A DNA stretch of 64,000 nt, from assembly GCA_964019135.1 (NCBI GenBank), contig OZ025260.1, forward strand, positions 35,086,254 through 35,150,253, written 5' to 3'. Source of the stretch: Arenicola marina (lineage: Eukaryota; Annelida; Polychaeta; Arenicolidae). Both the position numbers and the translations under genes were made by a program. The notes below the pieces were generated by a model, which worked only from the letters and a program-made list of their open reading frames with translations, was not told the origin of the DNA and ran no database searches. Positions 9,722-21,512 of the stretch are shown piece after piece (position 1 is the stretch's first letter; every line of letters starts with the position of its first letter).

Positions 9722-12700
9722 ATGGGAGTGCTCCCATTGGATCAGTTTCTCTGCTGGAAACTGAAAATAGCAATAATTGCATTTGCTTTCTTCTTTATTG
9801 TAAGTATGAAGCGTGGGACGTGTAGGCGAAATTACTTGACTATGTATACACCCCTACGGACCAGGTGCAATCCAACTGAAAACAAACCCTAACAGTAATA
9901 ATATGCATTGATTGATATAGCTTACCCTAAGATCAAGTAAATATAGTATAACATATGTTATCATTATGTTGAACAATAGGCTATAAGCTTATTATATTAT
10001 CACTATATTATTGCTTATGTGTCACAATAAAGGGAATATATCTAAACAAGTTAAGTTATTTCTACTGATAATTAAGGTTTTAAAATATTATGTAAATTAC
10101 AAGAAGTAAATTACAGTCTGTTTTTATTAGGGTGCTGGAACATTTGCTGCTCTTCTGGAGTTCCTGGATATTGCAGCACTGGGAACAAGTTTTGAAATTG
10201 AAGGTAGCTTCAAGTCACATTGGAGGCAACATGTGTGGGAAGGTAATGCAACTTATCTGCCTTAATTTTTTTTAGAATTACTGAACTGTAGCCCACCTCA
10301 TTACCTGTAGACCATGCTGAAATAAAATATTGTAGTTCCATCCCATAAAATGTAGATGTCACTTGATTCTTGTAAACTATATTTGACTTTACTATTTCTG
10401 ATTTCATGATAGTGACTATTAATCTATATTATAGTACTAAATTGTTATATTACAGTCTAAGCAGATTTATATGAGCTTAAAGTGTTTGTGCCATGCCGCA
10501 AAAAATATGCGATTGACCAATGCATATGAAAGATAAATATCTTACGATTAATATGATACATTGCTGCTATTTTAAAACCCAAACTCATGCCGCACGACCT
10601 CTTCAATGAGCACCACCCTCTTTCCATTTCTGAAAAGCATCGCGAATGAGCATCAGCGTGCGTGACGTCATTCAGGAACCCAACGATAGCGCGCACAGCA
10701 TGCCCACTGTAGAGCACTGCGAAGACCGCGCTTGAATAAAGCGGGACTCTTCAGATTCGCGATGGAGTCATCGGAGGAGAAGGCAACCGTGGTGTCTGAT
10801 AATATTGTAGAAAGTAGTGAGGGTGAAGCCAAATTGATAACGATATTGCCCTGGGTGCCGCTCTGTACCAGTTTGACCGTATGTACAAGCGAATGTGGCA
10901 CCTGACCAGTTCTCCATGCCAGAGTCCTGGACCATTTTGAGAGGCTCCAGCATAAAGAATGCCTAGGTGTATCCAGACTAGATCTAGATCAGCCATTGGA
11001 GTATCATGAAGAAGCAGTACTGACATCCAAGTACACACAGATTAATGATAATTAACCCAAATGGGGGGGGGGCTATGCCAGTGCCAGGGTAGTGCCACAG
11101 GGTTGGTACACAGGCATACACAGACTCCAAAGGCAATCCCGATAGTCAAAGGCCAGTTTCACGAAACCTTTGTACCGTACGTTACACATAGCCCATATAC
11201 GAAGGTTCGTATGAGAACTGTATGTGCATTTCACAAAGCCTTTGTACCTTCTTCATATTTTGTATGGCTAAAACCCATCGTACGAACCTTCGTACCATAT
11301 TTTTTAATGCCGGAAGTGAAAGAAGTACCAATGCGCATGTGATAAATGCATGAAATTTTCCATGAAAACATTTAATCGAATCGAAGAAGGGCCTTTGACG
11401 TAAGCTTTTGCATAAATCTAGTGTTTTGCTGTTCCCAACAATATTAATTCACATCATTTTTGTATATAATTTGTGCAGTTTCAACCCATTCATAATGTCC
11501 AAGGCGTCATGCGACCATGGCTAGGATACTCGCATTGTGATGTCCTGAATATGTGGGATGGATTTTGACCTTATATGTAACTTAGCAACGATTCCAACTT
11601 CCACAGATACCGTAGACATAAATGTATGTCTTTATGCTGGTACGAAGGGTGTACGATAGGGTCGAGGCACTCGTATATGTATGAAGGAACCTACGATGTA
11701 TCTTATGTTAATTAGAGGTACGAAGGCTTCGTGAAACCGGATTTACGGGTCACAATCTTCGTACGAAGGTTCGTACACGTACGAAGGCTTCGTGAAACTG
11801 GCCCCAGGCCAGTAGTATAGGCCCCATAGGCGCTGAACTTTTAGGAAAAATGGGGGGGGTGGGTAGAATGTTAACAAGTGGATCTCTCATGACAGCGGGA
11901 ACGACTCTTTCAGCATAACTAACGCAGGTCTCGCGCTCAGCATTTATTACATATCAATTTCAGTGGCGGATCTAGGGGGGTTGCAACCCCCCCCCCTCCC
12001 TTGGGAACTCAGAGAGCAACCCCCCCCTTGGGAAACTGAACATACACTGTTAAGGTCGGGTTCTCCAAGCCCAATTCCCCCCCCCCCCCCAGTCGCAAGT
12101 TTTCAGAGAGCAACACCCCCTTGGGAACCTGAACATTGAACATACACTGTTAAAGTCGGCTTCTCTGAGCACGCCCTCCCCCCCACCCCTGGTCGCAAGT
12201 TTTTCAGAGAGCACACCCACCCCTCGGACAGAAGTTTTCAGAGAGCAACCCCCCCCCCTTGGCAAATTCCTACATCCGCCCCTGCCATTTCGTCACAGCT
12301 CAGTCAAAATAGTTCATGCCCTCTCTTCACTTGTTGGGGCCCCCTTCCCTCCCTCCCTTGGTCATCAATTTTCATGAATACAGCGCCTTTTGAATCGCCG
12401 CCCGTTCTCCCTCCGGTGTCGGCAGTGCTTGCCACGATCCCCCCACCCCCCCCACCACCACCATGCAAATTTCATATAAATAATAGACAATGCACGAGAA
12501 ATGGAACGAAAATATTATGTTTATTACATATAAATTTCAGTTTCGAGAAATGAGAATAAATGCTAACAGCTATTTGATTCAAATGACATAAGAGTACCGG
12601 TATACAATGACAAGATGTTTTATTATAATAAGCTTTGGGCCAGTACCAAATTTTGGGGGAGCCAAAAGAGTGTGTCTCGTAGTTTTGCTTTCCTGGCTGC

Positions 12701-15639
12701 ATGATTTGTAAAGAAAGATTTTTTGATGGTGTTCGCAGATTTGTGTTCATCCTTTGCAATTGGAACCTGAAAAGCAAATAAGGTCATATATCAAAACTAC
12801 AAATAAGTGGTAGTGGATTCCGTAACAATTCAAGGAGTATTTAATGAATGGATTAACACAGTTTTCACAATATCATCTTACACACTTTTATCATTGCTTC
12901 CATGTGAGGATTTTTTAACCCAGTTTTACACTTTCTCACATCATATCAAAAGAATCTTACTCAAGCTATATACTGGACTAAAATTTCCATATATCTTAAT
13001 TTAAACATCATGAGACCGCTTTAAAAAAATTACACATCCATCCAGAGAATAAAGTGATGCATATGGTTATTTTGTGTTTGGTTTGAGGATTTAAATTGAT
13101 GCATGAATTAATTTATAAGATAGAAAAACAAATTGTAGCCTTCAAATAACTGGCACCATGAAAATAGTTTTAGGGCAATGTTGCAATACTACACGTATGT
13201 TAACTAAAGAAGCCATCATAAAATCTGGATACCCAGCATCTTGAAAATAGGTTCTGCAGAGATAATGCCTAGTCAAAATCAGGGCAATAGACTAGTTAAG
13301 AAGTTACTTTTGGTGTATTTATAACAAAATTTATAACAATTTTGAACAAACAAAATATCAATCTGCCCCCCCCCCCACTCTTTTAGTTTTAGTTCATTAG
13401 GATAAGATAAAGTTTGAAATAAAAATCTGACAATCAAAAATGTCATAAATAACATTGCTTATAAGCAATATAATGAAATATAAATATAACAGCAGCATAG
13501 GGTATCACTATCAGTTAAATATCGGGCACTGAACAAATCCATCAAATTGAGTGAAAGTCATTTAGAAAGAGACTCAATAGAAGCATTTTTTAAATATAAA
13601 GCTTTCTTTAATAAATATGAATAAAGTGTATTTATCTTGTTTATCATGTTTATGGAAGTTAAAAAATCCACAATCAAAGTCAAGTCAGTCCCGAAAATGG
13701 GCCGCGAACAGAGCTGACAGCTAAAAACTTTAGGCCTAGGTGACACTGTATTCTGTAACAATGTAACACTTTGACAGCTCAAATTCATCGTATTCGTGAC
13801 TGCTGGTTTGTTTCCGCACTTGGAAATATGTACAAACTGATTGCTGCAAATGGATAATTCCCATAAGATCCAACAAGACACTGTTGGTATATTTTACACA
13901 ACGAAAAGAAGCCAAAACAATCCGATTTCAAAACAGCAGCATGCGAGCGAAGCAGAGCACGTGCGTTTGTGTTCCTGAATGACGTCATTTGTTGTGAGGC
14001 GATACGATCCGCACGCAGGCTGAAAATGACCGGCAAAATTTTGCGCGGGAGACATGAAATCGGCTCAGAGTATACTTTCACAGCGTTTTTCGAAAATATC
14101 ATCCCTCGATAAGATGCAAACATACTCCAGAGTTTATAATAAAATAAAGTTGTTTTGGCGTGGCACAAACAGTTTAAGGTACTGTCATGTTATAGATAGA
14201 TAGATATTTATTTATTAAATTTTTATATAATATATAGATCTAGTGTAGTAACTTATCTTTCAAATAGACCTATTTATTAATTAATTTGTTATTTTTTGTA
14301 GGATGGCTAGCAACAAATATTGTATTGATCTTTGTCAACTTTTTGTTGATTGGATATTCAATCCTCATGATCTTTGCAGTTCGGAGATTTGTAAGTACTA
14401 TGATAATTAATAGTATATAAAGCAGATCTTCTTTCTTTTTTTAGAGTTTATAATGCTAGCTTATGGTATAAAAAGAAAAATTATGTACTAGTTACAAATA
14501 AAATGATCATTACTTAATGATGAACTTTACTTTAGGTTAATGAAAGTTTGTTATTTGTAGTATATGAATGGTGTTGTAAAGCAACTGTTCTTCATTAGTG
14601 AGCAAATGATTTATAACACTGATCATTTCGTTTTGTAGCCTACCTATTATGAGTATCACCTGACAAAGGGCTATATGGCACTCATAATTATCTACATTCT
14701 GGTAGAGCTTGGGATAACCTGCTATCGGTACTCTTGGTATGGACCAAACACCTTTGTAAGTATACCAGTGGTTGAGCTTGTGTAATGTTTAAGCTGATAA
14801 CGATGAAATAACAGCATGTAAGAAATTATGAAAATATCAGACCATGCTGTCAAGAATGGACCCATAAGAAGACACAGGGGGGGGGGGGGGGTGGGCTCCA
14901 CTTTGGGTGAGCTCGAATTAAGAGGTGGGCCACCTAGGATGGCATACGCAAAAAGGGGCGGGGGTTCCTTTACCCTAACGACTCCCCTGTGGCATCTATC
15001 ACTGTATATATGCTGACATGTAAGTTTGATCGATACATTTTTGTAGTACTTTTCCTTATTCACGGCGACGACTTTCAAAGAGAAAATGTAGTTGTGAGTG
15101 GCATTCAAGATAAAAAGATTAAAGATAAAGACACAGTCCATAGTTTACCTGTCGAAAAGGGCAATAAACCCTACAGTGCTTACTATGCTAGAATTATGCT
15201 ATAATTAGTATATATCTATATCCAGTGAATCTTTGCTTTTACAATATGTTCTCGTCTTTCAGCGGCTGCCTTATCTGGTCTTCGATTTCATGTTCTGGCT
15301 GATAAGAGCAATCTTCTCGGTAGGTAGCGTTAGTCGTGTAAAGTGCTAATGTTCTGAGCATTAGTACTGGCAAGTTGCATGATTTCCAGTAAGCAGTTTT
15401 CTTTAGATTTTTGCAACATTGATCTGTTGCAGATATCCTTGTTACATAATTTTTATAACATTCCTTTCCTCCAGATCACGGCCGCCTTCGTGGTGCACTC
15501 GAGAATTGCCGAGATCAACTACGAGATCACCTACGGCGAGAAGAAGAACTTCGATCCATACTCTTCTCGGGCCGACCTCATCGACAGTGCTATCCGGTCG
15601 GGGACGGCCACCCCGATGCCGAGGGGCATGCGCGCTTAA
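9722..15639 (+). CDS. Gene 1: four-pass membrane protein, LAPTM-like layout
   Basis: Six exons join with GT/AG borders: 9722-9799, 10131-10242, 14302-14390, 14639-14755, 15263-15319 and 15475-15639 (TAA). They give 205 aa with intron phases 0,1,0,0,0. The start ATG sits in CGAGATGGG. Four hydrophobic segments are predicted near residues 14-42, 65-89, 104-122 and 135-162. An extracellular/luminal loop with FEIEGSFKSHW lies between the first two, and the last span is followed by a short cytoplasmic tail (EINYEITYGEKKNFDPYSS). The short N-terminus with CW before span 1 and the span spacing resemble LAPTM/DUF4728-type proteins, and gene 2 has the same exon number and phases. No PPxY motif is present. 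The gene is real by splice logic; the family is inferred and no substrate is known. Confidence 0.82.
10471..10690. repeat. Dispersed repeat with GTTTGTGCCATGCC end (copy 1, in gene 1 intron 2)
   Basis: CTTAAAGTGTTTGTGCCATG near 10476 and TGACGTCATTCAGGAACCC near 10661 recur in inverse order and orientation at 13965-14178. The end motif recurs at 21486-21512. The two copies in this intron point toward each other. Confidence 0.55.
10762..11055 (+). pseudogene. Short ORF remnant in gene 1 intron 2, unrecognised
   Basis: A 98-codon frame opens with MESSEEKATVVSDNIVESSE and contains one internal TGA. An overlapping frame reads ALYQFDRMYKRMW, which weakly recalls the YQFEP motif seen near the start of some zinc-binding multicopy invertebrate proteins. 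The downstream part reads LDHFERLQHKECLGV. The acidic start, the frame changes and the position between repeats suggest a decayed repeat-borne gene. The function is unknown. Confidence 0.2.
11151..11803. mobile_element. MITE with GGCCAGTTTCACGAA terminal inverted repeats
   Basis: The left end GGCCAGTTTCACGAAACC is matched by the right end GGCTTCGTGAAACTGGCC in inverse orientation. Subterminal ACGAAGGTTCGTA palindromes occur several times near both ends. Length is 653 bp with no coding region, in intron 2 of gene 1. The superfamily is not assigned. Confidence 0.7.
11961..12284. mobile_element. MITE with CAGTGGCGGATCTAGG inverted termini and C/G-rich core
   Basis: The left end CAGTGGCGGATCTAGG pairs with the right end CCTACATCCGCCCCTG. 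The interior is a set of imperfect repeats of TCAGAGAGCAAC, poly-C, TTGGGAACCTGAACAT and AAGTCGG. It shares this interior with 791-880. It lies in intron 2 of gene 1. Confidence 0.6.
12285..13964. other. Gene 1 intron 2, unique-looking AT-rich part
   Basis: A C-rich tract lies near 12440 and a poly-C run near 13370. Otherwise this is AT-rich sequence with no recognised element or gene. Confidence 0.5.
13965..14178. repeat. Dispersed repeat with GTGCCACGCC end (copy 2, inverted)
   Basis: GTTCCTGAATGACGTCATTT at 13971 and AGTTGTTTTGGCGTGGCACA near 14148 are the inverted counterparts of copy 1 at 10471-10690. It ends about 120 bp before exon 3 of gene 1. Confidence 0.55.
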
Positions 15640-16530
15640 GGGAGTCTCCCCCCACCCCCCGACACACACACACATTTTCTTCCTAAGGAATGCATGGTAC
15701 ACCGCATTGTGTCGGGGACGAAAGGGCGTCTACCGCCGTGGAATCGCGCTCTGTTCTGGACATACGCACCTAAGACAAAGCATGCGTTTCAGTCCTCTTC
15801 CGCTTCGCACGCGCATGCGCTCTTCGGATTATGTTTCCGGCCTTACTTACAGGGGAGACACATTGTCCAAGATTTCCAGGAATGATGCGCACGCAGGCCC
15901 GGCACCGCCAATGCGCTCGCGCTGTCTGGTGGGAGTAGTTCTCAAAGTTTTGACGCTTTAGGTCAACTGGACTGCTGTTGGTCCCGCGCGGAAACGGGTT
16001 TAACTGGCAGGGTTACCCGGATTTATTTTTTACACGCAAAGAGACTGGGAATCTTTCTCATATGTATATTCATGGGCGTTCTATATAGGCTATGAAAATT
16101 TTAAAGCATTTGTAGCCTTTTATTCACATTTGACTGGCGATAAATATACTTGATTACACGCATGCAGAGACCGAATAAGGCCCAGGGTTATGATGCAGTA
16201 CGTGACTTGTCGTTTCAATATTGTAACAAGTACATAATGTTGAATATGCATTCCGAAGCTGTTTCATATGAGAACCTTTTATAGTGCCCTTGCTTGCGAT
16301 GAAAAAGAGGTTTCCACTACATAATAATAATTCCATGTACGTATATCAGAGGCTCAGATCAAATATCGACACTTGAGGATTGATCAAGTTTGCATTCCTG
16401 AAGTTATAACAATGCAATCCTATAAATCACAAACAAGACCGTCAAATACTGTAAATAGGTGACCTTCTTATGTTGTATATGTATTAATTTTAGCTTTTTT
16501 CGACAATAAAGCTGTAGTTACATCAAACGT
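15640..16530 (+). other. Gene 1 3' UTR with polyadenylation signal
   Basis: AATAAA lies at 16505-16510 about 870 bp after the stop, within TTCGACAATAAAGCTG. No other gene is seen between. The UTR end near 16530 is inferred. Confidence 0.55.
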
Positions 16531-16689
16531 GCGGATTGTACTCTCTTTTTTCTGCTTGTTTTCACTGTTTTGCCTGTATACGATTCTAACCTATTGTTTG
16601 GCAATACATTCTGGCAGAACACTTATTTTAAAGGCTCAATATTATTCGTACTGCCAGCAATTATTGCCCAGGATCCAATATGGAACGAT

Positions 16690-16930
16690 TGTGGACATAA
16701 TCGCATGGGGAAGCTATTCGGAAATGTATCGGGCCGAGCAAAGTAGAGGGTGCTCAGGCGCCAGACCCAGCATCAAAGGGAGCTTGGCGTGTGTAATTCA
16801 AATCCCTTGAAGCCCGGGCCGAGATGCTGGTCTGTCCTGAGCTGCGCATTAACGGCGAAACAGTACCGTTATATGACATTAACCCTATCGTTGCCAAACG
16901 GCATACGTCCTAGGAGAAACGTGAGAAAAT
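16690..16930 (+). pseudogene. LINE ORF1 N-terminal part
   Basis: One frame reads WEAIRKCIGPSKVEGAQ, then LRINGETVPLYDINPIVAKR. This is the pattern at the start of many Tx1/L1-like ORF1 proteins, upstream of a zinc knuckle. The frame is broken, and the true start of the LINE is not certain. Confidence 0.5.
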
Positions 16931-16971
16931 AACTGAAGTTTCTACCAATATCTGTTAGTAGCGATGAACTT

Positions 16972-17253
16972 ATGAAAACGCATCAACAAAAGGGCGTAAA
17001 ACTCGTCACTGATTTTCGTTATTCGAAAGCCAGAGACCCTGAAGGCAAGTTGACAGACTATCTGACTGGTGATCGATTTGCATACGCAGTGGCCTCCATT
17101 GCCCCACTCATCCCACGGTCCCTGTGGGTCGTTGGCATGCGATGCAAGGTTCGCCACGACGGTCAATATAAAGGAAAATGCCGTGCATGCGACAACCTGG
17201 GCCACAAAGCGGGAGACAATGCCTGCCCCGGACTATTGAAACGGCGGGCATGA
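16972..17253 (+). pseudogene. LINE ORF1 zinc-knuckle segment
   Basis: A 93-codon frame contains KLTDYLTGDRFAYAVASIAP and ends with the CCHC knuckle CRACDNLGHKAGDNAC (C-x2-C-x4-H-x4-C), a nucleic-acid-binding module of LINE ORF1 proteins. It stops with TGA at 17251-17253. The NADAR segment begins four bases further on in another frame, which probably reflects a frameshift in what was one ORF. Confidence 0.7.
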
Positions 17254-17254
17254 A

Positions 17255-17794
17255 ATGTTTTTGTCGAATTTTCACCATTCAGCGATAAACGCGTTTGAAG
17301 ATCCTTTCGACAGTATGGAGCAGGACTTCCAGTGGTGTAAGGCCAAGAATACGGGGCGAGCTGACCTCGCCAAATGAATAAAGAATGCCACACCTGCTGA
17401 AGATGCAAGATCTAGACGCTTGAGTCGCGAGATTCCTGAAGCCGAATCAGACCAGTGGGTTAATAACAATCTAAAAGTTATGGAAGATCTGCTTCGCCTG
17501 AAAGCTGAACAGCACGATGATTTTCGAAAAGCGATTCTGGACACAAAGCCCATCATTGCTCGGTGCTCCAGGGATCTTCAGTGGGGAACTGGTCTGAGGC
17601 CGACAGATACAGCGCGGACCAAGCCAGCCTTTTGGCCAGGAAAAAACCTTCTCGGAAGCATGCTGATGCAGCTTTCGAAAGCTGCCCTCCTACAGGATCA
17701 GACAACAGAAGATCACCGTGAAGAGGGAGCAATCGAAGCAGCAGACTGTGCCGACAACGAAACCAATGACCATACGACCTTGACCCGCAGCTGA
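17255..17794 (+). pseudogene. NADAR (YbiA-like) domain in LINE ORF1
   Basis: The frame from ATG 17255 reads MFLSNFHHSAINAFE, SMEQDFQWCKA, GRADLAK, one TGA at 17375-17377, then SREIPEAESDQW, LRLKAEQHDDFRKAIL, LQWGTGLRPTDT and FWPGKNLLGSMLMQL. These match in order the NADAR/YbiA hallmarks: LSNFxPCxI, S-x-EHxxQ, KxxQ-xxFRxxL, WGxGL and N-x-LGxxLM. NADAR proteins are N-glycosidases acting on ADP-ribose or riboflavin-pathway intermediates. Here the domain follows the CCHC knuckle of ORF1 and precedes the endonuclease-RT ORF, so it belongs to the LINE. The E-H of the usual active region reads E-Q. One stop makes this copy dead. Confidence 0.72.
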
Positions 17795-18178
17795 AAGGTT
17801 GCCAGAGGTGGAATTAGCCAACAACAACGAGCTGATAGCCTTCCAGGCCGCGTCAGCACCAGCAAACAGGCAAAGCAGACCCAAAATATCCTAAATTTCC
17901 TCAAGTGCCAGCGAGAAGCGTCGGGAAAGGGAAAGAGGAAACCGTCCGGCCCTCATTCTGGCGACGCGGCCACCCAAAAACAGAAATGCGCGGGGCCGGA
18001 TCCACAAGAGCCTGCCTCTGGCGATGCAGCGGAGACAGCCGGAGACTGAACTGTGAGTCCCCCCCCCCTCCCCCGCAAGACCCGAAGACGAACCCGGAAT
18101 TGGCAAGGACTACGCCTAGCAATGAAATCAAAATAATTGGTTAACATCAGGTAATTCTTTATATAAAGTAAAACGCCT

Positions 18179-19000
18179 ATGAGTTTTCCAGAGTCAATTA
18201 AAATTGTTTCGCTCAACACTCGAGGTTTGAGAGAAAAGCGAAAACGATTGGTAGTTTTCCAATGGCTATTAGAAAATAAGATAGATATAGCACTTCTGCA
18301 AGAGACCCATGTAACGCGAGAAATTGTCGAATCTTTTGATAAAGATTGGCTCGGCCAAGTATACCACAGTATTTGTGATCTATCTCGAGGAAAAGGTGCA
18401 TCCGTATTAATCATGAATACAGACGTGTCTGTTCAGGGACACCAGTGTGATTCCGACGGTAGAAATGTAATGGTTAATATTAAAACGGAAAACGACCTGC
18501 TCAGTTTCGTATCAGTTTATGCTCCAATTAAGGTCAGTGCGCGCGCTCAGTATTTCACCTACCTGAAACGCTGGCTCACGAAACATTGTCCCTTTACGGA
18601 AAACCTCATTATTGGAGGAGATTTCAATGACAGAATAGATAGAAGCTCAGGGAATGCTGACTCTATTACGGAATTGTATAACAGATGGAAGGAAAGCATG
18701 AACGTTATTGACTCGTTTCGAGTTAAAAACCCGAATTAGCGTGTGTATACCTATGTTGACCCATCGCAAAATGGCATTATGAGCGGCATAGATCACGTGT
18801 TAGTTGCCAGTAAGATGAAAACTCAACTCAGTGACTGTGTGATCAAGCTTGCTCCGACACCCGATTCCAAAGGTGTAGTAACCACTTTAAATCTAAGGAC
18901 TGGGAGTCGTGGTAAGGGATACTGGAGACTCAACTGTGTTTTTCTGCACGAAGCTGATTATGTTCAAAATATTTTGAATATTCTAGAAAAAAACGAATGA
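18179..19000 (+). pseudogene. LINE ORF2 APE-type endonuclease
   Basis: The frame from ATG 18179 gives IKIVSLNTRGLREKRKR, IALLQETH, GASVLIMNTDV and LIIGGDFNDRIDRSSG. These are the N, ETH and GDFN motifs of the apurinic-like endonuclease. It continues after a stop near 18737 with YVDPSQNGIMSGIDHVLVAS, the SxIDxxL segment at the end of the domain. In life it nicks the genomic target to prime reverse transcription. Confidence 0.75.
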
Positions 19001-19510
19001 AGAATATGGGAATATTAGTTACAGTAACGTTACGACATGCGAAATGTTCCAAGTACGTGTGCGTGAATATTCAATTAGATACGGCATAAAGCGTAGCAGG
19101 ATAAGACGGGAGGAACTAAGCAATATGGAAAGGGAATTGAGTATTGTGGAAGATCAGCTATGCAGGACTTAGACACATGAGTTGAGAGATAGGAAAGTAA
19201 TGTTGAAGCAGAAATTTGAAAACTGTTTGTACGAAAAGGCCAGAGGTGCACAGATCCGATGACGCGTCCAATGTGAACGTAACACCACATATTTTTGTAA
19301 TCTGGAGAAATCGCGTCAAACCTCCAACTTTATAACCAACCTACGGGATAAAACTGGTGCTGTTGTATATTCTGACAAAGAAATTTTACGTGAAACTCAG
19401 CGTTATTTATATACAATTGTATATGTCTGCAAGTGTAAATGATAAAAAGGTAGATGAGTATCTTGAAACAATAATAATTCCCGAGGTCCTGAGGTGAGTG
19501 CTCTGATGCT

Positions 19511-20310
19511 GTGCATCACCTGAAAGTAAACAAGTCCCCAGGTCTAGATGGACTGAGTTCTGAGTTTTATCAAGTTTTTTGGCTTCACATAAAGTTGCTC
19601 GTAAATACATTCAATGACTCGCTGACCGGTGGCGTATTACCGTATACCCAGAGACACTGCGTCCTCACGCTTATATACAATAAAGAGGAAAGGGACGAGC
19701 TTTCAAACTATCGGCCCATCTCTTTGTCAAATACTGATTACAAAATTCTAGCCTTTGCCTTAGCGCATCGAGTACATGTATATTGGTTAAGTAAATTGAT
19801 TAGTCATGACCAGACAGGCTATGTAAAGAAACGCTTTATAGGATATAACATAAGAATGGTGCAAGATGTCATCGACTATTTAGAAGAAAAACGTGAAAGT
19901 GTCTATATCCTCTCCTTAGATTTCAAAAGAGCTTTTGACTCTTTGGGGTGGAATTTTGTTATAATCGTTAGAATAGTTTAATTAACTTTTGTCAAGGCGA
20001 TAAGTACGATATATGAAAAACCTCTTATGCAAGTAAAGAATAACGGGTACCTAACGAACCGCTCAAATGTTTGGGTATTTTTGTAGGCCAAGACCATGAA
20101 AAATGTACAATGCTAAACTGGGAAAGCAAATTGATAGCAATCGATAAAGAAATAATGAAATGGAGAGCACGGAATTTAACTTTATTTGGCAAAGTCACTG
20201 TCATTAAAACAAAGTGTGTTTCGAAATTGAACCTATTGTCAATCTTTTGCGATGTACCTCCTAACATAGTTAAACGTATCAATACCATGACGAAGCGACA
20301 GGATTAGACG
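19511..20310 (+). pseudogene. LINE ORF2 reverse transcriptase fragments
   Basis: 19511-19981 reads NKSPGLDGLSSEFYQVFW, NYRPISLSNTDYKILAFAL, DQTGYVKKRFIGYNIRMVQD and LSLDFKRAFDSLGW (RT motifs 0 to A). 20071-20310 reads IMKWRARNLTLFGKVTVIKT (post-palm region). The catalytic YADD-containing part between them is absent. Confidence 0.75.
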
Positions 20311-20805
20311 AAATGTTTTAGTAGCGCCAATTGATAGAGGTGGCTTGGGTCCTTTTGCATCCTTTTGTTACAGGTAACACGCGATACACCTTTCTGTCCA
20401 AGTTTTAAGCCAGTTCCCTGTACTAGACCAATGTTCGGCTTTTTACAGGGGTTTTATCCACGCCTTTTCGAAGTCTCGGTCAGTACAACCCCTAGAATCA
20501 AATGGGGAAATAGATTTTTTTACATATGGAAACCGTAAAGGTCTTGGGCATTTATATTTTTCAACATTTGTCAAGAACAATATACTCTATGTTGGGCAAG
20601 TGCGCTGTTTCAATGGAAAATAAGACTCGGACTACATTTACAATATCCTAGGTGATAAGCGGAACCTTATAGCGGTAATTTAATTGGTACCTGGAACCCA
20701 GAATCGTACAGAGTAAGGGAACGATACCATGAAATCGAAGAGAAAAGCAACCGGCTTTTAGACCTTAAACTAGAAAAACCAGTTTCTGAGCAAAAACTAA
20801 AACAT

Positions 20806-21172
20806 TTGTTATCGCTAAATGTATATTTTGATTTTTGGAGAACGTATAGGACGAAAATATCAAAATGTCAGATCCTGAAATTGGCTGAGTTTAATTACAA
20901 TATACTGCATAATGTACTACCATGTAACGCCAATCTTAACAAGTGGGGTAAACGAGGCGTCCTGGCGTCCAAGTCCTACCACATCTCCTATTTGAATGTA
21001 GTTACGAGAGGAAGGTGTGGTCTGTCGTTTGATTAAGCCAATACAGCCCCAGGATATATATGTAGGCCGGGAGAATAAAACCGAAGATCTGGTAGTAACA
21101 TTGGTAGCATATTTATTATATAAAGAATGGTTCGTGCCTGTCAATGATGACAAACCACGTGAAACCAAGTGA
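20806..21172 (+). pseudogene. LINE ORF2 C-terminal domain
   Basis: Frames give EFNYNILHNVLPCNANLNKW and then, shifted, LVAYLLYKEWFVPVNDDKPR before the stop at 21170-21172. This is the standard end of Tx1/L1-like ORF2. Confidence 0.65.
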
Positions 21173-21439
21173 AAATTCCCCAATGATGTCACACGATTGA
21201 CAGGTGAGCTTTGATGCAGTGCGTAGACATCTGTGGTCGAGGGCCTGTATTGTCTTTATGGTTGTGTGCGTTTCGTTGAGTTCAAGCCAATGAGCAGAGA
21301 TAATCTGAGTCTCAATATAAAAGCATATGTGTTTGTATTCCCCTTTAACGTCACTTTCCTCGCTCGCAGAAGTTAAGTTGGTAGGTGGGAAAACAAGTGG
21401 AAAAGGTATGCCCTAATAGTTTTTGGGGCGTTACAGCTC

Positions 21440-21512
21440 GAAAATATAAGCGTGGAAACACAAAAGATTAATATGAGCTAAAGTTGTTTTGGCATGGCAC
21501 GAACACTTTAAG
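21440..21512. repeat. Dispersed repeat end (copy 3 of the GTGCCATGCC family)
   Basis: AAAGTTGTTTTGGCATGGCA leads to CGAACACTTTAAG at 21511, the same end as in 10471-10690 and 13965-14178. Confidence 0.45.

Larger units (their letters stand above)
16690..21172 (+). mobile_element. Tx1/L1-like LINE, nearly full length, decayed
   Basis: Order on the + strand: ORF1 (RNA-binding-like N-part, zinc knuckle, NADAR domain, basic tail; about 16690-18000), then ORF2 with APE endonuclease (from 18179), reverse transcriptase (fragments 19511-19981 and 20025-20310) and a C-terminal domain ending at a stop at 21170-21172 (VTLVAYLLYKEWFVPVNDD). It has many frameshifts and stops, and a large part of the RT catalytic core between about 19981 and 20070 is missing. 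The family resembles Tx1/L1-group LINEs from KSPGLDGLSSEFYQVFW and NYRPISLSNTDYKILA. It lies between the two host genes. Confidence 0.85.
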
